Shown: piece by piece, positions 8,546 through 17,707 of the stretch
How the letters are laid out: every line of letters begins with the position of its first letter
How positions within the stretch are numbered: the first letter of the stretch is position 1
DNA from: Pseudomonas fluorescens HK44
GTDB taxonomy: Bacteria > Pseudomonadota > Gammaproteobacteria > Pseudomonadales > Pseudomonadaceae
Assembly: GCF_000217955.3 (NCBI RefSeq)
Contig: NZ_AFOY02000015.1
Span: 992,001-1,056,000, forward strand
Direction of reading: 5' to 3'
DNA: 64,000 nucleotides
Translations under genes and position numbers: made by a program
The notes under the pieces: generated by a model
Databases searched by the model: none
Told to the model about the DNA's origin: nothing
Seen by the model: the letters and a program-made list of their open reading frames with translations, nothing else

Positions 8546-9958
8546 TCAAACGGTCGGCAGGCTCGGTGCCAACACCCCTTGGCGTTTGCGGTGAATCAGG
8601 AAATACGCGCCGTAGCACAGCGCCATGAACCCAAAACCCCAATACAGCGAAGGACGCTGGGTTTCATCCATGGCCAGGAACACGAACAGCGAGCAGCACA
8701 AGGCGATGCACAGGATTGGTAGCAGCGGGAACCACGGCGCACGGTATTTCAGGTCGCTGAGCTTGCCGCCATCGCGCAGATAAGCCTTGCGGAACTTGTA
8801 CTGCGCCAGTGCGATAACGATCCAGGTCACGGTGCCCGACATCCCACTCACCGCCATCAGCACCATGAACAAGGTGTCGGCAGCGATGAAACTGGTCATC
8901 AGCGACACCAGCGCGAAGCACAAAGTAATGCTCAGCGCCCGCAATGGCACGCCGCGTTTGCTCAATGGCGACAGACTTTTCGGCGCCATGCCGGTCTTCG
9001 ACATCGCCCACAGAATCCGCGTCGAAGCGTACAGACCGGAGTTGCCGACCGACAGAATCGCCGTAAGGATCACGAAGTTCATCAAGTCGGCGGCATAAGG
9101 AATGCCGACCATGTCGAACACCTGCACGAACGGGCTTTCCATCAGCCCGGCCTGCTGCCACGGCACAATGGCCGACAACACCACGATCGCCAGCACGTAG
9201 AAGATCAGCACGCGGAACACCACGTTACGTACGGCGCGTGGAATGCTTTTTTCCGGATGATCGGTTTCGCCGGCAGCCACGCCCATGATTTCGCAACCCT
9301 GGAAGGCGTAGACCACGGTCATCATCACCGCGAACACCGCAGGCAAGCCGTTGGGGAACAACGAGTCGCCGATCAGGTTGCTCATCATCGGGGCGGGTGC
9401 GCCGCTGGTCAGCGGAATCGCGCCGAAGATCACCAGGACGCCGACCACAATGAAACCAAGAATCGCGGCGACCTTGATCCCGGAGAACCAGTATTCCGCT
9501 TCACCGAAGGCGCGGGTCGCCAGAGCGTTCAGGCCGAACAACACGACCACGAACAGCGCCGACCAATACCAGATCGGTACCGTGGGAAACCAGCGCACCA
9601 TCAACATGCCAGCCGCGGTGAACTCCAGGCCGACGGTGGAGGCCCAGCTCATCCAGTACACCCAACCGATCATGAAACCGGTGGCCGGCCCGATGAACTG
9701 GGTGGCGTGGGTCTGGAACGAACCGGACACCGGCATCTGTACCGACAATTCACCCAGGCAAACCATCACCAGGTACATCAGGAAACCGGCAACCAGATAG
9801 GCCAGAATCGCCCCCACCGGGCCGCCCTGGTTGATGGTCACGCCGGAGCCCATGAACAGCCCGGTGCCGATCACGCCGCCCAGCGAGAGCATGAATATGT
9901 GCCGGCTTTTCAGGGCGCGGGTCAGTTGGATGCCTTTGCGTTCGATAGATTCGCTCAT
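8546..9958 (-). CDS. Amino-acid permease (APC family)
   Basis: A 470-residue inner-membrane permease with about 12 hydrophobic segments. The first carries the APC signature SLGGVIGTGLFMGSG, followed by TM2 with AILAYLVAGFLMYLVM and conserved GWVYWMSW. It belongs to the AAT/GABA-permease subgroup and resembles the permease that accompanies aru genes in P. aeruginosa, so arginine or a related basic amino acid is the likely substrate. It is the promoter-proximal gene of the aru catabolic operon and lies 210 bases from the aruS stop. An inverted repeat at 10053-10102 in that gap could take part in its control. Confidence 0.92.
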   Translation of the reverse strand: MSESIERKGIQLTRALKSRHIFMLSLGGVIGTGLFMGSGVTINQGGPVGAILAYLVAGFLMYLVMVCLGELSVQMPVSGSFQTHATQFIGPATGFMIGWVYWMSWASTVGLEFTAAGMLMVRWFPTVPIWYWSALFVVVLFGLNALATRAFGEAEYWFSGIKVAAILGFIVVGVLVIFGAIPLTSGAPAPMMSNLIGDSLFPNGLPAVFAVMMTVVYAFQGCEIMGVAAGETDHPEKSIPRAVRNVVFRVLIFYVLAIVVLSAIVPWQQAGLMESPFVQVFDMVGIPYAADLMNFVILTAILSVGNSGLYASTRILWAMSKTGMAPKSLSPLSKRGVPLRALSITLCFALVSLMTSFIAADTLFMVLMAVSGMSGTVTWIVIALAQYKFRKAYLRDGGKLSDLKYRAPWFPLLPILCIALCCSLFVFLAMDETQRPSLYWGFGFMALCYGAYFLIHRKRQGVLAPSLPTV

Positions 9959-10052
9959 GTCGGCACCTCAGTAGTCGGCGAGGTGCGCGGCGCACGACAG
10001 GACGTCATGGCGCTGGGAAGGATCAGCTTTACGGCAGTTCATTATTATTATC

Positions 10053-10102
10053 TCCAATAAGCTTCGAAGACCGCGCTGACGGCGGTTGCGTCGATTATTG
10101 GA
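10053..10102. promoter_or_regulatory. Inverted repeat upstream of aru operon
   Basis: Arms TCCAATAA (10053-10060) and TTATTGGA (10095-10102) are exact complements, separated by 34 bases, in the only sizeable gap between aruS and the permease gene. The location fits an operator or promoter element for the leftward operon, possibly an AruR site. The binding protein is inferred only from position. Confidence 0.35.
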
Positions 10103-10167
10103 AACCCGTGTAAGTTCGCGTTGAACGTAAAGATCAAAGATGTAAAAAGTCGTAACGATCTTGTACG

Positions 10168-12429
10168 TCAGGCGTGCAACAGGTCCGCCAGCGTCTGTTG
10201 CGAACGCTGCAATTGCTCACGCACCTGCGGTGCCAACGCCCGCAGCGCCGATGCATCGCTGATCAGCGCCGCCTCTTCCAGCGCGCGCAGTACATTGGCC
10301 AATGCGCGAAAGCCCAATGAGTCGCTGCTGCCGGCCAAGCGGTGCGCCAGGTGAGCGACTTCGGTGCAATCCTCGGCCTCGATGGCCTCGGTCAGTGCGT
10401 CTCGATGCTGGGTGATCGAGTGGCGCAATACCGCCAGCAAGCCCTGAACCTTCTGTTCACCGAGCAAGGTCCGGTGAGTCTCTAACAACGGCCAATCCAT
10501 CGCCTCGTCATCATGCTGTGGCTTCAGAATTGGCGACTGCCCGGCCAGCGCCTGCCGCAGGTTTTCGAGCTTCAAGGGTTTGGCAAGAATGCCGTCCATG
10601 CCGGCATCCAGATAGCCGCGCACCAGGGCTGGTTGCACACTGGCGGTCAGGGCGAAAATCCGGCTGTGACAATTTAGCCCAGCGCTGCTGCGGATCAGTT
10701 TGCACAACTCGACACCGCTGATACCCGGCAGGTGCACATCGAGCAGGATCAAATCGAAAGTCTGGCTCGCGCATTGCGTCAGTGCCTGTTCGGCCTCTTC
10801 AGCAAGCCAGATCTCATGTCCGTCGCGTTGCAGCAAGCCGCTGACCACTTCGCGGTTCAGCGCCACGTCCTCGACCACCAGAATCTTCAACGCCGGACCG
10901 GGTGCACTGCTCAATACCGCATCAGCCATGCCGGTGGCCGGCGGCAACGTCAGCTCGAACCAGAAACAACTGCCGCGCCCCATTTCACTGTCAACGCCAA
11001 TCCGTCCGCCCAGTTGCTCCACCAAATGTTTGCTGATGGCCAGGCCGAGCCCGGTTCCGCCAAAGCGTTGTGCTACCTCTTCGCTGGCCTGAGTAAAGCG
11101 TTCGAAAATCTTTGCCTGCATCGCCGGGGCAATACCGATGCCGTTGTCGGTCACGCTCAGACGCAGTCGTTGGCCGGCTTGCCCCGAATCTTGCCCCAGC
11201 AATGTGACCTCGACGCTTACCTGCCCGCCTTCGGTGAACTTGATCGCGTTGGCCAGCAGGTTGCTCAGCACCTGACGCAAGAACTGCTCAGCACCGTGAT
11301 ACCTGTCGGCGACCTGCGGATCGACTCGGCAGTGCAGTGTCGTGTCGTTGCTCAGCGCGCGGGGCTCCAGCAACGTCAGCACCTCGTCGAGCAAGTGCCG
11401 GACCGAGAAGTCGACCGGCTCCGGGTGGGTTTCGCCCTCCTCCAATCGGGCGAAATACAGCACTTCGTTGAGAATCGTCAGCAACCCTTCGCCGGCCTTG
11501 TACAGCGCATCCAGACGTTTGCCGTCGCGCTCATCAAGGCTGGCTCCGCGCAGCAGTTCGGCCATGCCGAGGATGCCATTCAGCGGCGTGCGCAGTTCGT
11601 GGCTCATGGTCGCCAGGAACCGCGACTTGGCGAGGTTGGCCGCCTCGGCTTCATCCTTGGCGCGCATCAGGCTGGCCGTGCGGCGCTCGACCATCCTCAG
11701 CAGTTCATCGCGGTTGTCCTGCAACGCCAGGCGATCGGTTTCGCGCCGATCAATGTCACTGAGGATCGCCCGGCGCATATCGTCCAGCGCATGGGCCACG
11801 GTGTCGATTTCGTCTTCGTGGGCGCGGCGGCTCTTGTCCAGATGCAAAGGCTCATGCCAGTCACCGGCGGCGATGCGCCGGGCAAACCCGGCCATGACTT
11901 GCAGGTGCCGCGTGACCAAACGGTAGAACAACCCTGATAGCGCCACCGCCAACCCGCAGAGAAATACGCTCATCCACAACAGACTGGTCAAACCGGTGGC
12001 GAACAGCCGCTGATGCACCGCGCCCAGATCGGTACTGACTTCCAATTGCCCCAAATGCCGCACGGGACCTGTTGGCGGTTGGTAATCCAGTTCAAAACGC
12101 TCGACGCGCAACGGCCCGATCGGGTCCTGGTTGCCCTGCAGCAGATCGAAGTCCGGGCTGGTCAGACGAACCCGCGCCACGTCGGAGAAATCCACCAGGC
12201 CGCGCAGTTGCACATTCAACTGTTCCTGGTTCAGGTCCCAGAGGCTGCGTTCCAGGCTGGCCAGGTAACCGGCGCGAATCAGCTCCATGCGCGAGTCGAT
12301 GTCACGCATCTCGCGGCGGTATTCGAAATACAGTTGCACGGTGCTGGCGAGCACGGTGAAGCACAGGCTGAACAACAGAATGAACAGCAACAGGCGCCGC
12401 AACAGTCCACCGGACCGTGCGCGAATCAT
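10168..12429 (-). CDS. aruS: Hybrid sensor histidine kinase AruS
   Basis: A 753-residue membrane kinase. TM1 is at about 12-31, followed by a periplasmic loop of about 110 residues, TM2 at about 148-168, HAMP (about 170-223), HisKA with phospho-acceptor His277 (ATMSHELRTPLNG), HATPase (N box around 387-398, G box FGGTGLGL at 456), receiver domain with Asp564 (DLILLDVHLPG), and an Hpt domain with His696 (AHLAHRLAGSS). This is a full phosphorelay ending in an Hpt module, which would hand phosphate to AruR. The ATG overlaps the stop of the upstream solute-binding gene by 4 bases. Placement next to the aru operon supports control of arginine-transaminase genes, as reported for AruRS in P. aeruginosa. 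Confidence 0.92.
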   Translation of the reverse strand: MIRARSGGLLRRLLLFILLFSLCFTVLASTVQLYFEYRREMRDIDSRMELIRAGYLASLERSLWDLNQEQLNVQLRGLVDFSDVARVRLTSPDFDLLQGNQDPIGPLRVERFELDYQPPTGPVRHLGQLEVSTDLGAVHQRLFATGLTSLLWMSVFLCGLAVALSGLFYRLVTRHLQVMAGFARRIAAGDWHEPLHLDKSRRAHEDEIDTVAHALDDMRRAILSDIDRRETDRLALQDNRDELLRMVERRTASLMRAKDEAEAANLAKSRFLATMSHELRTPLNGILGMAELLRGASLDERDGKRLDALYKAGEGLLTILNEVLYFARLEEGETHPEPVDFSVRHLLDEVLTLLEPRALSNDTTLHCRVDPQVADRYHGAEQFLRQVLSNLLANAIKFTEGGQVSVEVTLLGQDSGQAGQRLRLSVTDNGIGIAPAMQAKIFERFTQASEEVAQRFGGTGLGLAISKHLVEQLGGRIGVDSEMGRGSCFWFELTLPPATGMADAVLSSAPGPALKILVVEDVALNREVVSGLLQRDGHEIWLAEEAEQALTQCASQTFDLILLDVHLPGISGVELCKLIRSSAGLNCHSRIFALTASVQPALVRGYLDAGMDGILAKPLKLENLRQALAGQSPILKPQHDDEAMDWPLLETHRTLLGEQKVQGLLAVLRHSITQHRDALTEAIEAEDCTEVAHLAHRLAGSSDSLGFRALANVLRALEEAALISDASALRALAPQVREQLQRSQQTLADLLHA

Positions 12430-13199
12430 TGCGCATCTGCCGGCAGGTTGATCATGTCGCGATAGGTCACTTCACTTTCGTTCAACCAACGCTCGATGTC
12501 CCCGGCATCGACCATCCGCTTCAACTGCGCGTCGATGTCCGGCATGCGGCTGGCCAGCGGAGAACGGCGTGACACCGCAACCCGCAGATAATCCACGCTC
12601 AAGGCGTTCGGCAAGGCCACGATGTCTTGCGCCCCAGGCAGGTTTTCGACGTAAAGCTGCCCGGTGCGCCGCTCAGACGTGATGAAGTCGATGCGCCCGC
12701 GAATCAGCTTGCCGAAGTTCTGGCGGCTGTCGGACACCCATTCGATGTTCTGGTGTTGGGCGACCAATCGGTCGAAATCCACCCCATAGCTTTCACCGAA
12801 CAACAGCCCGCCACGGTAGTTGGCCAGGTCCTCCAGGCGTTCGAACTTCACCGGATGCCGACGATTGGTGAACAGCGCGACCTCTTCGCGCAACACCGGC
12901 ACCGTCGAAAAAACCATGCTCTGCTCGCGTTGCACGGTGCTGTAGGCCAGCACCACGTCGACCCGGCCTTCGGCAGCGTCCAGCAGGCAGCGTTTCCAGT
13001 TGCCCAGCACGACGATCTCGACTTCGTAGCCCAGTTGCCCGAACAGGTTTTTCACCACGCTGGGAGCCAGGCCGCGTACCTGTTTGCCGTCGCTCCAGGA
13101 GATTGGCGGGTACACCGGATAATCGCAATAACGAACCTTCTCGACCGCCATCGCGCTGTTGGACAGCAGCGCCAACATCAGCCAAAACAGCCGCAACAT
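12426..13199 (-). CDS. Periplasmic solute-binding protein, family 3 type, in aruRS operon
   Basis: A 257-residue protein with an N-terminal signal peptide (hydrophobic residues 3-17, cleavage likely after NSAMA) and a bacterial extracellular solute-binding protein 3 fold (VRYCDYPVYPPISW at the start; DVVLAYSTVQRE in the middle). No lipobox is present. It lies 5 bases after the aruR stop and overlaps aruS by 4 bases, with no transporter genes nearby. It is therefore more likely to detect a ligand for AruS than to feed a permease. The ligand, perhaps arginine or a guanidino acid, is inference. Confidence 0.85.
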   Translation of the reverse strand: MLRLFWLMLALLSNSAMAVEKVRYCDYPVYPPISWSDGKQVRGLAPSVVKNLFGQLGYEVEIVVLGNWKRCLLDAAEGRVDVVLAYSTVQREQSMVFSTVPVLREEVALFTNRRHPVKFERLEDLANYRGGLLFGESYGVDFDRLVAQHQNIEWVSDSRQNFGKLIRGRIDFITSERRTGQLYVENLPGAQDIVALPNALSVDYLRVAVSRRSPLASRMPDIDAQLKRMVDAGDIERWLNESEVTYRDMINLPADAQ

Positions 13200-13204
13200 A
13201 CGGC

Positions 13205-13921
13205 TCAGGCCGCGACGCTGGCGGTGAACAGGTAACCGGCGCCGTGGATGGTGATGATCAATTGCGGCTCGGCTGGATCATCATGCAACTTGCGTCGCAA
13301 GCGTCCGACCAATACGTCGATGGAACGATCATTGGGTACCCACTCGCGGTTGCGGATCTGGTCCATCAACTGATCACGACTCAAGGTGTGGCCGCTGTTA
13401 CGCAGGAACACACTGAGCAACTGGTACTCGCCGTGGGTCAGCAGGGTCTCGCTGCCGGCGTGATCGATCAGCCGTCGGCGATCAGTGTCCAGCGCCCAGG
13501 CGGCGAACTGCTTGACCGGCCGAAAAATCGCTGCAACCGGTTGCGGCGTCTGGGCATGACGAACCCGGCGCACCAGGTTTTTTGCCCGGGACACCAGCTC
13601 GCGTGGATTAAGGGGTTTGATCACATAGTCATCGGCGCCGCATTCAAGGCCGACGATGCGGTCGATTTCATCATTGCGGCCGGTGATCAGAATGATCCCG
13701 ACCTCCGAACGGACCCGCAGCTCCCGGGTCAGGGTCAGGCCATCCTTGCCCGGCAGACGAATGTCGAGCATCACCAGATCGACCGTCTGGCTCGCCAGAA
13801 AGGTTTCGGCCAACTCTGCGGTGGCGGCGCAATGCACCTCATAACCTTCCTGGGACAGGTAGTCGTGCAGCAGTTCGCGAATCAGCGGATCGTCATCGAC
13901 GATCAGTACCCGAGGAGCCAT
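13205..13921 (-). CDS. aruR: Response regulator AruR (OmpR family)
   Basis: A 238-residue OmpR/PhoB-type regulator. The N-terminal receiver has the acidic pair DDD near residues 9-11, phospho-acceptor aspartate in VMLDIRLPGKDG (about residue 54) and the conserved lysine in YVIKPLNP. The C-terminal winged helix (about 140-235) ends in the usual RRKLHDDPAEPQLIITIHGAGYLF. It is the first gene of a three-gene unit with the binding protein and AruS. By homology of context it activates the aru catabolic genes when arginine is present. Confidence 0.92.
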   Translation of the reverse strand: MAPRVLIVDDDPLIRELLHDYLSQEGYEVHCAATAELAETFLASQTVDLVMLDIRLPGKDGLTLTRELRVRSEVGIILITGRNDEIDRIVGLECGADDYVIKPLNPRELVSRAKNLVRRVRHAQTPQPVAAIFRPVKQFAAWALDTDRRRLIDHAGSETLLTHGEYQLLSVFLRNSGHTLSRDQLMDQIRNREWVPNDRSIDVLVGRLRRKLHDDPAEPQLIITIHGAGYLFTASVAA

Positions 13922-14013
13922 CGCTTGGAATCCTGCGTATGCCCGAAGGCGTGTTTCTTATTAGAGTTTTTTCCTGCACTGGCGCCAGAGAGTATCCATT
14001 GCTGAACGGCTGA

Positions 14014-14661
14014 TCAACAGCTCGTCGTCTGCAAGCAAAAACGCTGGCGTCCACCGGCCTGCAAACCGTCGACCCAGGCTTCGCAAATCTGCATGCCCTG
14101 CTCCGGGGTAAAGGTCCCGGGGTTGAGGCCCGACTCCAGCCACAGGCCGTCGAGCAAGGCACTGAGGCTGATGGCGGCCAGGTCGGCGTCGAAGTGTTCC
14201 CAGCCCTCCTCCTGCGCCAACTCGGTCAGCACCTTGCGCAGTACACCGCGGTACTCGCCATAGGAATGATCGTGCGCCTGGTTGATCGCCTCTGCGGTCT
14301 TGACCGCACCCCAGAATGCCAGCCAGGCATCCAGCAGTTGCGGGTCCAATAGCTCGGCGGAAAACGAGCCGCGGAAGAACGCCGACAAACGCTCGCGTGC
14401 ATTCGGTGCAGCCTGTTCCATGGCCTCGCGCAGCAGGCTCATGACCCGCCCGGTGATCGACATGTAAGCCTCGGCCACCAGTTCGTCCTTGCCTGAATAG
14501 TGATGGCTGATCAGCCCGACCGAAACCCCGGCCTCGGCGGAAATCTTGCGGATCGATGCGCCCTGGAAGCCGTGGCGCTTGAGGCACACCAGCGTCGCTT
14601 CGATCAGGTTGGCCTTGCGCAACTCCGGCTCCATGCGGGAAAAACGGGCTTCCTGACTCAT
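14014..14661 (-). CDS. TetR-family regulator (BetI-like)
   Basis: A 215-residue regulator. The N-terminal HTH includes ASIRKISAEAGVSVGLISHHY, which resembles the choline regulator BetI, and the rest is a helical ligand domain. The start at 14661 (MSQEARFSR) is preferred because GGAGAG precedes it; a longer frame up to 14745 has no comparable site. It is divergent from the flavin oxidoreductase gene at 14989, with a 327-base gap that holds a palindrome at 14902-14916. Repression of that gene and perhaps of itself, relieved by a quaternary or methylated amine, is the simplest model, but the ligand is not visible. Confidence 0.88.
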   Translation of the reverse strand: MSQEARFSRMEPELRKANLIEATLVCLKRHGFQGASIRKISAEAGVSVGLISHHYSGKDELVAEAYMSITGRVMSLLREAMEQAAPNARERLSAFFRGSFSAELLDPQLLDAWLAFWGAVKTAEAINQAHDHSYGEYRGVLRKVLTELAQEEGWEHFDADLAAISLSALLDGLWLESGLNPGTFTPEQGMQICEAWVDGLQAGGRQRFCLQTTSC

Positions 14662-14988
14662 GCGCGACACTCTCCGTGGATCAATCGTTAGGGGGCCACG
14701 GTCGGGAAGACCGCGGGCTAAACGACTGTACAGCAAGAGCGGCAAAAGTCTCCAGCGTCAGATCCGAGGTTTTCCCGCAAGGCTCGGTAGCTGCCACGGG
14801 AGCTGTCCTGCATCGCATTTCAATGTTGAGTAGATACCTATGCCCAAGAGTGGGCGCCAAAATAAGCTACTGCAAGGCAGAGTAAAAATACAAGTTGATT
14901 TTTTACTGCCGGTAAACTTCTATAGAGAAATAATAACAACGCCGAAACCCCGGCCTTTCGGCTTCAGCCCGTCTGGAGTACCCGTACC
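14662..14988. promoter_or_regulatory. Divergent promoter region, TetR / OYE oxidoreductase
   Basis: No coding signal. The half near the oxidoreductase gene is AT-rich (14870-14940), in contrast with its GC-rich surroundings, and includes the palindrome listed separately. A GCCGAAA/TTTCGGC inverted repeat lies just before the oxidoreductase ribosome-binding site and could form a leader hairpin. Confidence 0.55.
14902..14916. promoter_or_regulatory. Candidate TetR operator
   Basis: TTTAC-TGCCG-GTAAA is a perfect dyad with 5-base arms in the AT-rich half of the divergent region, 73 bases before the oxidoreductase ATG. Size and place suit a TetR/BetI-type operator. Binding is inferred. Confidence 0.4.
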
Positions 14989-16950
14989 ATGCCGACCTCG
15001 ACCCCAGCTTTTGCGCATCTGTTCCAACCCTTGCAGATCCGTGGCAAACGCCTGAAAAACCGCATCATGTCCAGCGGTCACGACACCTCGATGCCCACCG
15101 ATAACCTGGTCAACGAGCAACTGATCGCCTACCACCAGGCTCGCGCCGAAGGCGGTGTCGGGCTGATCGTGCTGCAAGTGGCCGGTGTGCATGACAGTGC
15201 GCGCTACACCTCGCATGTGCTGATGGCGACCGACGACGCCTGCATCGAGGGCTATCGAAAACTCGCGCAAAGCTGCCATGCCCACGGCACCGTGGTGCTC
15301 TCGCAGATCTTCCATCCGGGGCGCGAGATCATGGAGTCCAGCGATGGATTACTGGCGGTCGCCTATTCGCCTTCGGCAGTGCCCAACGAGCGCTTTCGGG
15401 TGATGCCGCGAGCGCTTGATCAGGCGATGATCGACGAGATCGTCGCCGGTTATGGCGCCGCTGCAAGGCGCCTGTATCAGGCCGGTCTGGACGGCGTCGA
15501 AGTGGTCGCCAGCCACGGTTACCTGCCGGCGCAATTCATCAATCCACGCGTCAACCGTCGCACCGACGAGTACAACGGTGACATGGAACAGCGTCTGCGC
15601 TTTTTGCGTGAAGTGATCGCCGCCGTGCGCGCCAACACCGACGAGCAGTTCATCATCGGCTTGCGCATTTGTGCCGATGAGCGCGACCCCGAGGGGCTCA
15701 CCGAAGACGAGTCGCTGCAAGCGGTCAAGTCACTGCAAGCGCAGCTGGATTACGTGCACATCGTCGCCGGCACCTCGGCGTCATTGGGTGGTGCGGTGCA
15801 TATCGTCCCGCCGATGGCGATTGAAGCCGCCTACCTGGCCAAGGAAGCCGGAACCTTCAAGGCCAGCCTGAGCATTCCGTTGTTCGTCACCGGCCGGATC
15901 AATCAGCCGCAGGAAGCCGAACTGATTCTGGCGCGTGGCCAGGCCGATGTGTGCGGCATGACCCGCGCACTGATTTGCGACCCGCAAATGCCCAACAAGA
16001 CCGACGCCGGGCGCGCCGAAGATGTGCGGGCCTGCATCGCTTGCAATCAGGCGTGCATCGGGCACTTCCACAAAGGTCTGCCGATTTCCTGCATCCAGCA
16101 CCCGGAAACCGGTCGCGAGCTGCTGTTCGGCCAGCGGCAAGCGACCACCCAGCGCAAACGCATCATGATTGCCGGCGGTGGTCCGGCCGGGATGAAAGCT
16201 GCGGCGGTGGCTGCGCAACGCGGGCATGAGGTGACGCTCTACGAGGCCAGCTCACAACTCGGCGGGCAAGTGCTGCTGGCGCAACTGTTGCCACGGCGCA
16301 GCGAGTTCGGCGGTGCCAGCACCAACCTGCAACGCGAGATGGAGCTGGCCGGGGTGCGCGTGGTGCGCAATACCCGGGTCGATCGGGCGTTGGTGGAGCG
16401 CGAACGGCCGGACCTGGTGATCGTCGCCACTGGCGCCGAGCCCTATTGGCCGACGTTCGAACGCGGCGGTGAGTTGCAGGTGGTGGACGCCTGGCAGGTG
16501 CTGCGCGATGAGGTGCAGATCGGCCGTTCGGTGGTGGTGGTCGACTGGCGCTGTGACTGGATCGGCCCCGGCATTGCCGAACGCCTGGTACGCGCCGGGC
16601 ATCAGGTGCAACTGGCGGTCAACGGCACTCATTGCGGAGAAAACCTGCCGCTGTACGTGCGCGACCATCTGGCTGGCGAACTGCATAAGCTGGGCATCCC
16701 GATCACGCCTTATGCGCGGCTTTACGGTTGCGACGACAACACCGTCTACTTGCAACACACCGCCAGCGGCGAACCGATGCTGTTCGAAAACGTCGATACG
16801 CTGGTGCTCTGCCAAGGCCATCAACCGGTGGATACGCTAGGTTCAGAACTGCAAGGTCTGGTGGAGTTTCGGCGGATCGGCGACTGCCTGGCACCGCGCA
16901 CCGCCGAAGAAGCGATTTATGAGGGCTTGAAAGTCGCCTGGGAACTTTGA
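14989..16950 (+). CDS. OYE-type NADH:flavin oxidoreductase with Fe-S and FAD domains (probable N-demethylase)
   Basis: A 653-residue three-part enzyme like trimethylamine dehydrogenase, DgcA and 2,4-dienoyl-CoA reductase. The N-terminal TIM barrel (1-340) carries FMN (FAHLFQPLQIRGKRLKNRI at the start). A cysteine cluster (CIACNQACIGHFHKGLPISC, about 348-367) should bind 4Fe-4S, and a C-terminal FAD/NAD domain begins with IMIAGGGPAGMKAA (about 388). It is not a short ene-reductase. With a BetI-like regulator next to it and polyamine-type genes downstream, oxidative demethylation of a methylated amine or betaine such as dimethylglycine or N-methylproline is a fair inference. The substrate cannot be told from sequence. 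Confidence 0.85.
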   Translation: MPTSTPAFAHLFQPLQIRGKRLKNRIMSSGHDTSMPTDNLVNEQLIAYHQARAEGGVGLIVLQVAGVHDSARYTSHVLMATDDACIEGYRKLAQSCHAHGTVVLSQIFHPGREIMESSDGLLAVAYSPSAVPNERFRVMPRALDQAMIDEIVAGYGAAARRLYQAGLDGVEVVASHGYLPAQFINPRVNRRTDEYNGDMEQRLRFLREVIAAVRANTDEQFIIGLRICADERDPEGLTEDESLQAVKSLQAQLDYVHIVAGTSASLGGAVHIVPPMAIEAAYLAKEAGTFKASLSIPLFVTGRINQPQEAELILARGQADVCGMTRALICDPQMPNKTDAGRAEDVRACIACNQACIGHFHKGLPISCIQHPETGRELLFGQRQATTQRKRIMIAGGGPAGMKAAAVAAQRGHEVTLYEASSQLGGQVLLAQLLPRRSEFGGASTNLQREMELAGVRVVRNTRVDRALVERERPDLVIVATGAEPYWPTFERGGELQVVDAWQVLRDEVQIGRSVVVVDWRCDWIGPGIAERLVRAGHQVQLAVNGTHCGENLPLYVRDHLAGELHKLGIPITPYARLYGCDDNTVYLQHTASGEPMLFENVDTLVLCQGHQPVDTLGSELQGLVEFRRIGDCLAPRTAEEAIYEGLKVAWEL

Positions 16951-17004
16951 GGCTGTTTATACTCCGGGGCTTTTACGTCTGGCCCTGAGTCAAGCACAGC
17001 TCAT

Positions 17005-17042
17005 TGTGGGAGCGAGCCGCCCGGAGCCGGCTCGCTCCCACA
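17005..17042. repeat. Single REP palindrome
   Basis: TGTGGGAGCGAGCC and its complement form a 38-base hairpin with a CCGGAGC-type centre. The same arms occur at 8434 and 20196. It sits between the oxidoreductase stop and the next gene's start. Confidence 0.88.
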
Positions 17043-17089
17043 TGGACTGCGCGCAACTGACTGGCCCCCTTCACCGTTCGGAGCACGCC

Positions 17090-17707
17090 ATGAGCAATAG
17101 CAGCAAGATGCCGCCTGCCAGCAGCGCGCCTTCGCCAGAAAGCGGCGCGGCAGAGCCTCACTTTCTCGGCACGCGGATTCGCGGCCTGCGCAAGCGTCGG
17201 GGCATGACCCTGGCGGAACTGGCGCAACTGAGTGAGCTGACGGCAGGCTACATCAGCCAGCTCGAACGCAACCTCGCCTACCCGTCGATCCCCGCGCTGT
17301 TCAACATCGCCCGAAGCCTGGGCGTGACCATCCAGTGGTTCTTCGCCAGCGAAGCCAATACCGCACCCGAAGACCACGGTTACGTGGTGCGCAAGAACAG
17401 CCGCATGAGCGTGCATTACGAAGACGGTATCGTCGACCAACTGCTGACCCCGCAACCCAACCGTCAGCTGGAAATGCTCCATTCACGCTTCCCGCCAGGC
17501 ACCTACAGCCAGCACAGCTACAGCCACGAAGGCGAAGAAGCCGGTTATCTGCTGTCTGGCACTTTCGAGTTGTGGGTCGCAGAGCGTCATTTCCAGCTCA
17601 ACGAAGGCGACAGCTTCAGCTTTTCCAGCCAGGAGCCCCACCGTTATGGCAACCCCGGTGACGTCGATGCGGTGGTGATATGGGTGATTACCCCGCCAAC
17701 ATTTTAA
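17090..17707 (+). CDS. XRE-family regulator with C-terminal cupin
   Basis: A 205-residue regulator. The helix-turn-helix (about residues 24-80, IRGLRKRRGMTLAELAQLSE, then GYISQLERNLAYPSI) is followed by a cupin domain (about 125-200, PPGTYSQHSYSHEGEEAGYL). This architecture matches PuuR-like regulators of polyamine and amine catabolism. ATG 17090 is chosen over 17006 because the latter lies inside the REP hairpin. Its stop overlaps that of the converging AraC gene within TTAA. Control of the nearby glutamylation and oxidase genes is inferred from family and position. Confidence 0.9.
   Translation: MSNSSKMPPASSAPSPESGAAEPHFLGTRIRGLRKRRGMTLAELAQLSELTAGYISQLERNLAYPSIPALFNIARSLGVTIQWFFASEANTAPEDHGYVVRKNSRMSVHYEDGIVDQLLTPQPNRQLEMLHSRFPPGTYSQHSYSHEGEEAGYLLSGTFELWVAERHFQLNEGDSFSFSSQEPHRYGNPGDVDAVVIWVITPPTF

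Noticed and set aside
10732..11937. 401-codon plus-strand frame opposite aruS
   Set aside because: The minus strand has complete HisKA, HATPase and receiver motifs; the plus-strand product has no recognisable domain.
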